Below are positions 21,933-28,108 of a stretch of 28,108 bases of DNA, in pieces. Numbering within the stretch: position 1 is the stretch's first letter; each line of letters starts with the position of its first letter. The translations under genes were made by a program, and so were the position numbers. Below the pieces are notes generated by a model, which was not told where the DNA came from, searched no databases, and was given only the letters and a program-made list of their open reading frames with translations. This DNA comes from a virus, in IMG/VR virus record IMGVR_UViG_3300006876_000003, positions 1 to 28,108 of that record; one strand, given 5' to 3'.

Positions 21933-22543
21933 CCGCAGGTCGGCGCGAACGCCGCGCATTCTCGCAGCGCGCAGTAGCTCGCCAGAGTTTCGGCGTCGAT
22001 GCAGGGCGGCTGTTCCGTGGCCACGCCGTTCATCAGGGCGCCGTCGCCGTGCTCAAGCCCCAAGTAGTGCCCGAGCTCGTGCAGCGTGATTGTTCGGAAC
22101 AAGCCGTACTCGGCCAGGTCGAATCCGCGCTCGAGCAGCTCGACGGGGTAGATCCGTTCGGCGTCGAGCTCGATGCGCTTCTCGCGCCGGCGCGTGCAGC
22201 CGGCAGCGTGGGCCGTGTCGCCGCAGCGCTCGATCGGCTCTCGCTCGATGGTCCAGGAAGGCTGCGCACCGAAGGCAGCGGGCGCTAGGTCCACGCTGCC
22301 GCCGGTGGCGTCGAGCCACTGCCGAAAAGCGCTGTCGATTTCCGAGCGCTCGGCTGGGCGGAACTCGGGGCTCACGGCGATCGGCGCGAGGGGCTCGACG
22401 GTTTGCTCGGGAGCAGGCTCGGCAACGCAGCCGGCGGCAGCGAGAGCAAACAGGGCGACCCAGGAGCGGGCGGAGATTGGTCCGAGGGGGAGGTAGGTGC
22501 GAACCCGGGTCACCCTGCTCGAAAATCTATCACCGCGGTCCAT
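21929..22543 (-). CDS. Metzincin-type zinc metalloprotease lipoprotein (moron)
   Basis: 204 residues on the minus strand, the only gene of the window on that strand. A lipoprotein signal (W-V-A-L-F-A-L-A-A-A-G-C, C39 lipidated) is followed by a Pro/Glu linker. Then comes a catalytic H-E-L-G-H-Y-L-G-L-E-H (H155, E156, H159, H165) with a Met-turn A-L-M-N-G (M171): HExxHxxGxxH as in matrixins and astacins. Six Cys in the last half may form disulfides. It would be exported and tethered to a membrane. Not a virion gene; insertion between scaffold and capsid marks a moron, perhaps expressed in the lysogen. The ATG at 22543 is far from the signal; GTG 22513 is a shorter alternative start. Confidence 0.82.
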   Translation of the reverse strand: MDRGDRFSSRVTRVRTYLPLGPISARSWVALFALAAAGCVAEPAPEQTVEPLAPIAVSPEFRPAERSEIDSAFRQWLDATGGSVDLAPAAFGAQPSWTIEREPIERCGDTAHAAGCTRRREKRIELDAERIYPVELLERGFDLAEYGLFRTITLHELGHYLGLEHGDGALMNGVATEQPPCIDAETLASYCALRECAAFAPTCG

Positions 22544-22817
22544 GCATCGTCAGACGACCGGCCTAGGTGAATGTTCCGAGCCTAGGACGATTCTCGTGCG
22601 CGAGGGTCGCACCTGCACTCCATCTCTATGCGACACAAACTCACGTGCTGAACTCTCTCCTACGTGCACCGATTGCCGGAGTTGGCGAGTTCGTGCATCG
22701 TTGAAAGCACCGAGATCGGAAGCGATTTCGAGCTGCCACACGGGAGGCACCCATGTCCCGGAGCGCCGCAACGGGAGGCCCAAGTGACCCGGAAACACCA
22801 ACCGAAGGGTCACTTCC
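22544..22817. promoter_or_regulatory. Divergent promoter gap and capsid RBS hairpin
   Basis: 274 bp between the metalloprotease and the capsid gene, AT-richer than its flanks. It has CTAGGTGA at 22563-22570 (octamer shared with the other gaps), a second CCTAGG at 22581-22586, and TCACGTG (22641) with TACGTGC (22661). A 9-bp perfect hairpin AAGTGACCC/GGGTCACTT (22782-22790 with 22807-22815) has a downstream arm that covers GAAGGG, the likely capsid RBS. Both promoters presumably lie here; boxes not assigned. Confidence 0.55.
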
Positions 22818-24077
22818 ATGGGTTCCACAGAAACCACGTTCCGAGCGCTCCTGAAGGAGCGTTATCTCGGCTCCGGCATCGTCGAAAAGCTCACCTATCC
22901 CAAGAATCCGTTCTTGGCGATGCTGCAGAAGAAAGGGGACACCGGCTTCGTCGGCTTCGACCTGCCCGTTCCGCTCTTCTACAGCAATCCGCAGGGCCTC
23001 GGCGGCAACTTCACGGCCGCTCAGACCAACGTCTCGAACACGAAGTCTGATCGCTGGGTCATCACGGCCGGCGATTACTACGGCGTCGTTCACATCGGCG
23101 ACAAGGTCTTCGAGCTCTCGCGTTCGAATCAGGGCGCGTTCCTCGACAACAAGCGCGCTGAAATCGACGGCCTCTACACGCAGGCCGGCGACAACATGTC
23201 CAAGTACATGTGGGGCAACGGTGGCGGCTCGCTCGGCCGTCGTCAGAGCATCAGCTCGAACACCGTCACGCTCGCCACCGTAGCGGACGCCTGCAACTTC
23301 GAAGTCGGAATGACCGTCGTCGCGTCTGCGGCGGACGGCTCAATTTCGACCGATGCGCTCCGCGGCGGCACCCCGACCACGGTCACCGGCGTCAATCGCT
23401 CGGACGGCACCGTCACCCTGGCGGCAGCGGCCAACATCACGTCGTTCGCGGACGGTGACTACCTGTTCCGCGAAGGCGATTTCTTCGGCACGACCGGCAC
23501 GATCGTCGTCAAGGGCGCTCAGTGCTTCGTCACCGCGACGAACGTTCCGATGGATCTCTGGGGCATCTCCTCGGCGACCCGTCAGACCGATCTGGAGCGG
23601 TTCTCGGGCTGCCGCGTCTCGGCGAACGAGATCGCGGGCAAGACCTACGAAGAGCGGATCCTTCTGCTCATCGCGAAGATGACCGGCGCCTACAAGGCGG
23701 AGGCCCCGACGGCTGGATTCGTCCACCCGGAGACCTTCGTCAAGTTCGCGACGCTCCTGTCTGCGCGCGGCATCCGCCCGCTCGAGGACAAGAACACGCA
23801 GTTCGGCTTCATGAAGATCGACGTCATCACCAGCGATGGTGTGCTGCCGATCTACACGGACCGTCACTGCCCGAAGGACGAGTTCTTCGGCTTCAAGATG
23901 GACAACTGGGGTCTCTCGTCCGTTGGCGAGCTGTTCCACCCGCAATCGGTCGACGGCTCGAGCGGCGACCTGCTCCGGCGCGCCTCGAGCACGGACTTCG
24001 AGTTCCGCCTGCTCAGCTACCCGGCGCTCTACTGCAACGCCCCCAAGAACAACGGGCGAGTCCCGCTCGAGAGCTGA
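22818..24077 (+). CDS. Major capsid protein
   Basis: 419 residues from ATG 22818. The size and position after scaffold identify the main shell subunit. Blocks visible are an N-terminal F-R-A-L-L-K-E-R-Y, P-F-L-A-M-L, V-P-L-F-Y-S-N-P-Q-G, a central beta-rich insertion (about 145-215, Thr/Ala/Val-rich), E-E-R-I-L-L-L-I-A-K-M, F-V-H-P-E-T-F-V-K-F and a C-terminal F-E-F-R-L-L-S-Y-P-A-L. The pattern fits an HK97-fold capsid with an insertion domain. Its expression is probably set by the hairpin before the RBS. Likely client of the tandem GroES. Confidence 0.85.
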   Translation: MGSTETTFRALLKERYLGSGIVEKLTYPKNPFLAMLQKKGDTGFVGFDLPVPLFYSNPQGLGGNFTAAQTNVSNTKSDRWVITAGDYYGVVHIGDKVFELSRSNQGAFLDNKRAEIDGLYTQAGDNMSKYMWGNGGGSLGRRQSISSNTVTLATVADACNFEVGMTVVASAADGSISTDALRGGTPTTVTGVNRSDGTVTLAAAANITSFADGDYLFREGDFFGTTGTIVVKGAQCFVTATNVPMDLWGISSATRQTDLERFSGCRVSANEIAGKTYEERILLLIAKMTGAYKAEAPTAGFVHPETFVKFATLLSARGIRPLEDKNTQFGFMKIDVITSDGVLPIYTDRHCPKDEFFGFKMDNWGLSSVGELFHPQSVDGSSGDLLRRASSTDFEFRLLSYPALYCNAPKNNGRVPLES

Positions 24078-24105
24078 GCTCAGGAGGCTCTGAAAGGAGA
24101 CCACC

Positions 24106-24540
24106 ATGGGCTTTCCCGAACAACAGCAGTTTCCGCTCAATGCAGTGGGCCCGAAAGGGCAGCACGCATTCGTCGGCATGGCGAAGATGTTCTTCAATGG
24201 CGCGACCGGACTGGTTTCCGGCCCGACCAGCGCAGGAACGTTCTTCGGCATTCCCGGCATCTCCGCGACGCGGCGCGCGACGGGCATCTACCCGATCGCT
24301 TTTCCGAAAGCGCGCAGCGTCGACATCATCGCCGGTGTCCAGGCACCCACCGGCCAGCCCTACCAGGTGAACGTCTCGCAAATCAACGGATTCAGCGGCA
24401 CGGCCATCGTCGAAGTGACGCGCATGGCGGTAGGCAACGCGGCAACGGGCGCTCCGTCGCTGTTCGCGGCCCCGCACAACCCGGTGAGCGGCACCTACGT
24501 GAACCTCATGTTCTTCGTGGCGCCGATCACCCCGTACTGA
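24106..24540 (+). CDS. Structural protein, possible capsid decoration
   Basis: 144 residues with a strong AAAGGAGA RBS 5-10 nt upstream and a 28-nt gap after the capsid gene, one of few non-overlapping junctions; high expression is implied. Beta-rich with many Gly/Ala/Thr, N-terminal F-P-E-Q-Q-Q-F-P-L-N and T-Y-V-N-L-M-F-F-V-A-P near the end. The place right after the major capsid is where decoration or head-fibre proteins are often found. No family motif. Confidence 0.65.
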   Translation: MGFPEQQQFPLNAVGPKGQHAFVGMAKMFFNGATGLVSGPTSAGTFFGIPGISATRRATGIYPIAFPKARSVDIIAGVQAPTGQPYQVNVSQINGFSGTAIVEVTRMAVGNAATGAPSLFAAPHNPVSGTYVNLMFFVAPITPY

Positions 24541-24541
24541 C

Positions 24542-24802
24542 ATGGCGTTCTACGACGACGAAGACGAAGAGGGGCTCGAGGAGTCCGGCGACAGTGAGTC
24601 GGAAAAGCTCCTCGGGCTCGCCCAGCTAGCGTTCCCCGATCAGACCTGGGACGAGGATCGCCTATCCGCGTTCAAAGACCTGATCTCGGGCTGCTCTGGG
24701 CACATGGCGCCGGCTGATGAGGACGAGGACGAGAAGCCCAAGGACGAAGGTGCGGGCTTGCTCGAAATCGTGCTCGGCAGCGGCAAACCGAAGAAGAAGT
24801 GA
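24542..24802 (+). CDS. Small acidic protein
   Basis: 86 residues from ATG 24542, one base after the preceding stop. Two acidic disordered blocks (D-D-E-D-E-E-G-L-E-E near the start and D-E-D-E-D-E-K later) around a short helical core L-L-G-L-A-Q-L-A-F-P-D-Q-T-W, ending in K-P-K-K-K. Could act as an assembly cofactor. No family recognised. Confidence 0.6.
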   Translation: MAFYDDEDEEGLEESGDSESEKLLGLAQLAFPDQTWDEDRLSAFKDLISGCSGHMAPADEDEDEKPKDEGAGLLEIVLGSGKPKKK

Positions 24803-24811
24803 GCACGGAGG

Positions 24812-25537
24812 GTGTCGAGAACCGTCACGCTGACCCAGTTGCAGACTGATATTCAGTATCAGTGCGACATCATCGGCGCGACGGCTCGGCACCCTTCTGC
24901 CAACCAGACGCGGCTCATCAACCAGGCAATTCAGCGCTTCCGTGAGAAGATCACGAACGAGGGCGCGCAGCACTACCTGGTTTCGACATCGTCGACGCTC
25001 GGCACCGGGCCGACGAGCCCCTATCCCTTTTACGTGCTCGACCTGTCGGCGGTCTCGCCGTCGCTCGTGCGCACGTACGGCATCGACATCAAGATCGGCT
25101 CCGAGACGCGCTCGCTCCTGCACGTGCCGTTTCAGGACCGCGATCAGTACGGCGGCGGCCTCGCGCGCGGCGTGCCACTGGCCTGGGCGCACTACCAAAC
25201 GGCCAAGGTCGCAATCCTGCCGCCCGCGGGCAGCGCTTACACCTATGTCGCCTGGTATCTGCCGGTTTTCACCGATCTGAGCGCCGGTGGCGACACCTTC
25301 GACGGCGTGGCGGGCTGGGAAGACTTCATCGTTTGGGACGTCGTCTGTCGCATCATCGCGCGCGACGTCTACCCCGAGGCTTGGCAGATCGCTCAGCAGC
25401 ACAAGCTCGAGAGCTGGAACGACATCGTCAAGAGCGCGACCAAGGTGACCTCCGCCGGCGGCGCGGTCATCGGCCGCGACACGTTCGGCCAGCGCATGAT
25501 CGGCCGCACCGAGCGGCGCCGGCTGCCGCCCCCTTGA
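24812..25537 (+). CDS. Head-tail connector/adaptor-like protein
   Basis: 241 residues from GTG 24812 (GGAGG right before). N-terminal helices (T-L-T-Q-L-Q-T-D-I, L-I-N-Q-A-I-Q-R-F-R), a beta segment (P-Y-P-F-Y-V-L-D-L) and a long helical C-terminal half (F-I-V-W-D-V-V-C-R-I-I-A-R-D). Size and position match connector proteins such as P22 gp4 or T7 gp11 that sit under the portal ring. Call based on order and architecture. Confidence 0.65.
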   Translation: MSRTVTLTQLQTDIQYQCDIIGATARHPSANQTRLINQAIQRFREKITNEGAQHYLVSTSSTLGTGPTSPYPFYVLDLSAVSPSLVRTYGIDIKIGSETRSLLHVPFQDRDQYGGGLARGVPLAWAHYQTAKVAILPPAGSAYTYVAWYLPVFTDLSAGGDTFDGVAGWEDFIVWDVVCRIIARDVYPEAWQIAQQHKLESWNDIVKSATKVTSAGGAVIGRDTFGQRMIGRTERRRLPPP

Positions 25538-25541
25538 TGCC

Positions 25542-26039
25542 ATGGCGAACGCGAAAGCTCTCTCCGTGGACATCCCGCAGTCCTTCCGGCTGCCACCGGA
25601 GCAGTCCGCGCTCAAGGGCGAGCTCGAGCGCTTGGCTGCCAGCATCGTGGACTTCGGAAACCGCACGCGGCGCACGTTCACGGCGATCCCCGAGGTACGC
25701 CCGCAGGTTCTGATCGTCGGCGACAGCTCGGCGCAGTTCGACCAGCTGACCCAGGTCGCGCCGGCCACGGTCACGACCGTCATCAATCTCCAGCTGCCGC
25801 AACCCGCGGTCGAGAATGTAGGAAAAGACGTTCGAGTGCAGCGCACGGGCTCGCTCGGGCTCGTCGTCATGCGCCCCACGGGGCTCAATCAGAACGGCGT
25901 CGAGCCGCTGGTAAACGGCCAGTCGTCGATGATGCTGTCGAACGCGCTCGGCTTCACGAGCTTCACCTTCGACGGCCTGAACTACAGCTCCGACAACCCC
26001 GGCAACGGCCCGATCTACACGGGCACGGTGACGCCGTGA
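25542..26039 (+). CDS. Tail-region structural protein
   Basis: 165 residues from ATG 25542; ends in GTGA overlap. Basic/helical first third (G-E-L-E-R-L-A-A-S-I-V-D-F), then beta-rich Q/V/T segments (V-T-T-V-I-N-L-Q-L-P-Q-P) and a Gly/Asn-rich C-terminus. The second half is repetitive in the way of beta-structured fibre or tail accessory proteins. No family recognised. Confidence 0.6.
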   Translation: MANAKALSVDIPQSFRLPPEQSALKGELERLAASIVDFGNRTRRTFTAIPEVRPQVLIVGDSSAQFDQLTQVAPATVTTVINLQLPQPAVENVGKDVRVQRTGSLGLVVMRPTGLNQNGVEPLVNGQSSMMLSNALGFTSFTFDGLNYSSDNPGNGPIYTGTVTP

Positions 26040-28108
26040 GCCGGAGCGTCCGGAAGCAAGAGCTCATCCAGATCCCGCTGACTGCCGGGATGGACCAGTC
26101 GCCTGACGAGTTTATGACGCCGCTCGGCGCGCTGAAGCGCGTCACGAACATGCGCGCGGTCTCGGGCGGCTTTCTCCGGAAGCGCGTGGGATGCACGACG
26201 CTCGCGGGCTCGGTTTCCGCCGGTCAGTACCCGCTCGTCGATGACGAGAAGCCCGAGAAGCCGACGCTTCTCTCTCGCATCGGGAGCGCCAATGTGATCG
26301 GCATCAGCTCGGGGGCGGTCTTCGCGCTCGACGAAACCGACGCTGGCACCGACTTCAACTACGTCGGCCGGCACTCAACGGCTACGCCGATCAAGGCGAG
26401 CGGTGCGCTGATGGGCGGCGACCTGATCGGCGGCGCGGACGGCTTCGGTCGCAAGCCGGGCGCGGTCGCCATCAGCACCGAGGGCTACGTCATGGTCGCC
26501 GCGGTGCACGACGGCGACGAACTCCAGGCTTACGTCGAGTCCCCGGACGGCCTGCGCGTCTGGCGCGCGGCCGAAGTTGCGGCGACAAAGGTCCAATGCC
26601 TCGCGGTCGGCGCGACCCTGTTCCTGATTTACCAGAACAGCACCACCATCTCCGTGATCCGCGTCGTCCCGTCGTCGGACAGTATCGACTACGGCAGCGG
26701 TGCGACCGCCGCGTCGATTGCGACGCTGACCGGCGCCTCTGCGTACTGGGACACCTCGGCCTACGACGCATCCAACTGGTACATCGTGTATCAGAGTGGC
26801 GCGGCGCTTTGCACGGTCGCGCTGATGACGGACCGGACTGCGACGACGACGGCCACCTTCGCTGTCACGGGCACGGCACCCCTCTCGATTACCGCACTCC
26901 CCGACTACCCGAGCGCCAATGCCGTTTGGGTCGGGTACTACGACAACCCCACTGTCTCCGGGGATGTCGGGTACCTCGTTTACCCGGCCGCGCTCGGCAC
27001 GCCGACGCTAGCAAAGACCACAATGCTTAGCGGCGCGAACATCTACGGGCCGCCGCTGTTTGGCCCCTATTACGACCGCGTGGCCCCGGCCACCGATCGA
27101 GCTTTCGCGGTTGTGCGCGTCGCTTCGACCAACGTCTCGCTGATGCACAGCACGCGCTGCTCCGTCGAAGACGTGGCCGGCAGCGTCGGGTCCTCCACTA
27201 CGCTGTCGAACGTCCTGCCAGTGTCCAAGCCGGATCAGCGCCAGCGCTTCTGGGCAACGCTCGACTCCGGAGCGACTCACACGAACCTCGTGCTCTCGCA
27301 GCACTTCCTGATGCGCTACGAGCGGATGGGTGTCGCAAGCTCGCTGACGATCGAGCTAAGCACGCGGCGGTTCCCATGGCCTGGCACCACCTACGGGACA
27401 ACAGCCCGGTACGACTACTTCCACGCGGCGGCGGTCGGTGACGGCACCTTAACAGGTACCTTCCGCGCACTGATGCCGCTCGCGATCGTGCTCAACATGG
27501 TGAGCACGTTCCCGCTCATGGCCATCGAGCTCTACGAGTACTCGCTCTCGGAGTTCGACGCCCATCGTGCGAGCGCGCGCTTTTCGCAGGGCCTCGTGGT
27601 CAGCGGACAGCCGACAGAGCTCTATGGCCAGACGGTAAACTCGTACTATTCGACGAGCGCCGGGGAAGCGATCGACAAGGCGGCCGGGGCGGCCGAACTC
27701 GGGTGGCCGCACCCGCCGATCGTTTTCACCGTAAACAACGGGGGAGCCGGCAATGTCGCGGCCGGCGTGTACTCGTACAAGGTCGTCTACGAGTGGGTTG
27801 ACCAGTACGGGAAGCGGCATCTGTCGGCGCCTTCGGCGCCGTATTCGGTTACCGCGTCGTCGGCGAGCTTCTTCGAATTCCTGTCAGCAACAACGGCGCT
27901 CACCCAGCGCCTGCACGCAACCGACATCGCTCAGCCGCGGCTCGCCTACTACCGAACGCTGGCCGGCGGGACTTCCTACAAGCGATTGCCCGGGTATCAG
28001 TCCGCGTTCGGGCTCTTCACCGACAACTACTCCGACGCTTCGATCGCCGGCAATGAGTCGATCTATACCGACGGCGGCGTGTTTCAGAACGTGCTCGCCA
28101 CGTCGTGC
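26036..28108 (+). CDS. Tail nozzle-like protein, truncated by window end
   Basis: 691 residues are visible from GTG 26036 (GTGA) with no stop before the window end, so the gene continues. Beta-rich throughout with repeated Gly/Ser/Thr strands, early G-M-D-Q-S-P-D and F-L-R-K-R-V-G, and late V-Y-S-Y-K-V-V-Y-E-W-V-D-Q-Y-G-K-R-H-L then S-A-P-S-A-P-Y. The Y-E-W-V-D-x-x-G-x-x-x-x-S-A-P-S type block is seen in large tail-tube or nozzle proteins of podoviruses (P22 gp10 and T7 gp12 positions). The order connector, small protein, large beta protein fits. Confidence 0.68.
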   Translation, partial: MSRSVRKQELIQIPLTAGMDQSPDEFMTPLGALKRVTNMRAVSGGFLRKRVGCTTLAGSVSAGQYPLVDDEKPEKPTLLSRIGSANVIGISSGAVFALDETDAGTDFNYVGRHSTATPIKASGALMGGDLIGGADGFGRKPGAVAISTEGYVMVAAVHDGDELQAYVESPDGLRVWRAAEVAATKVQCLAVGATLFLIYQNSTTISVIRVVPSSDSIDYGSGATAASIATLTGASAYWDTSAYDASNWYIVYQSGAALCTVALMTDRTATTTATFAVTGTAPLSITALPDYPSANAVWVGYYDNPTVSGDVGYLVYPAALGTPTLAKTTMLSGANIYGPPLFGPYYDRVAPATDRAFAVVRVASTNVSLMHSTRCSVEDVAGSVGSSTTLSNVLPVSKPDQRQRFWATLDSGATHTNLVLSQHFLMRYERMGVASSLTIELSTRRFPWPGTTYGTTARYDYFHAAAVGDGTLTGTFRALMPLAIVLNMVSTFPLMAIELYEYSLSEFDAHRASARFSQGLVVSGQPTELYGQTVNSYYSTSAGEAIDKAAGAAELGWPHPPIVFTVNNGGAGNVAAGVYSYKVVYEWVDQYGKRHLSAPSAPYSVTASSASFFEFLSATTALTQRLHATDIAQPRLAYYRTLAGGTSYKRLPGYQSAFGLFTDNYSDASIAGNESIYTDGGVFQNVLATSC

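Noticed and set aside
22497-22787. 96-residue plus-strand open frame in the capsid upstream gap
   Set aside because: Overlaps the protease start and promoter region, poor codon character, no RBS.

Overview
The window is a GC-rich stretch of a temperate, tailed-phage genome. The order TerS, TerL, portal, scaffold, major capsid, small connector, large tail protein, with no tape measure or sheath gene seen, points to a podovirus-like virion. The host cannot be fixed from the sequence. High GC, nearly universal ATGA/GTGA gene overlaps and a captured lipoprotein metalloprotease fit a large-genome Gram-negative such as a myxobacterium, but that is inference.

Region 1 (1-330) is the C-terminus of a tyrosine integrase whose reading frame runs straight through a putative attP site. 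That site is the 3' half of a tRNA-Arg(CCT) gene, including CCA, flanked by TGGGAAC arm-type repeats. Phage genes lie on both sides, so this looks like an unintegrated (circular) genome or a tandem junction rather than a prophage-host boundary.

Region 2 (325-4940) is an early operon: MazG-like pyrophosphohydrolase, DNA methyltransferase, zinc-ribbon/VRR-NUC nuclease with an apparent frame switch, small zinc-finger protein, replication initiator, helicase-loader-like protein and a Cro/YdaS-like regulator. A lambda-O-style origin (eight GTCAC/GTGAC pentamers, mostly 10 bp apart) lies inside the initiator gene. An operator array precedes the regulator.

Region 3 (4939-15558) is an unusually large glycan-modification island: Gfo/Idh/MocA oxidoreductase, a GT2-TPR-GT4 fusion, FkbM-type methyltransferase, a second GT4 enzyme, a cupin, a sugar C-methyltransferase and an RmlB-like dehydratase/epimerase. 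Between them sit tiny membrane proteins and small unknowns. Together these could build and attach a methylated deoxy-sugar to virion proteins, the host surface or DNA; the target is not visible.

Region 4 (15559-28108) is packaging and morphogenesis. A promoter/operator gap is followed by TerS, an unknown, a two-domain (tandem) GroES, TerL, an unknown, portal and scaffold. Next comes a lone opposite-strand metzincin lipoprotein (a probable moron), then the major capsid gene behind an RBS hairpin, small structural proteins, a connector-like protein and a tail nozzle-like protein cut by the window end. The same octamer family (CTAGGTGA/CTACGTGA) recurs in the non-coding gaps, suggesting that one regulator controls several modules. 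No lysis genes and no clear CI repressor are visible.
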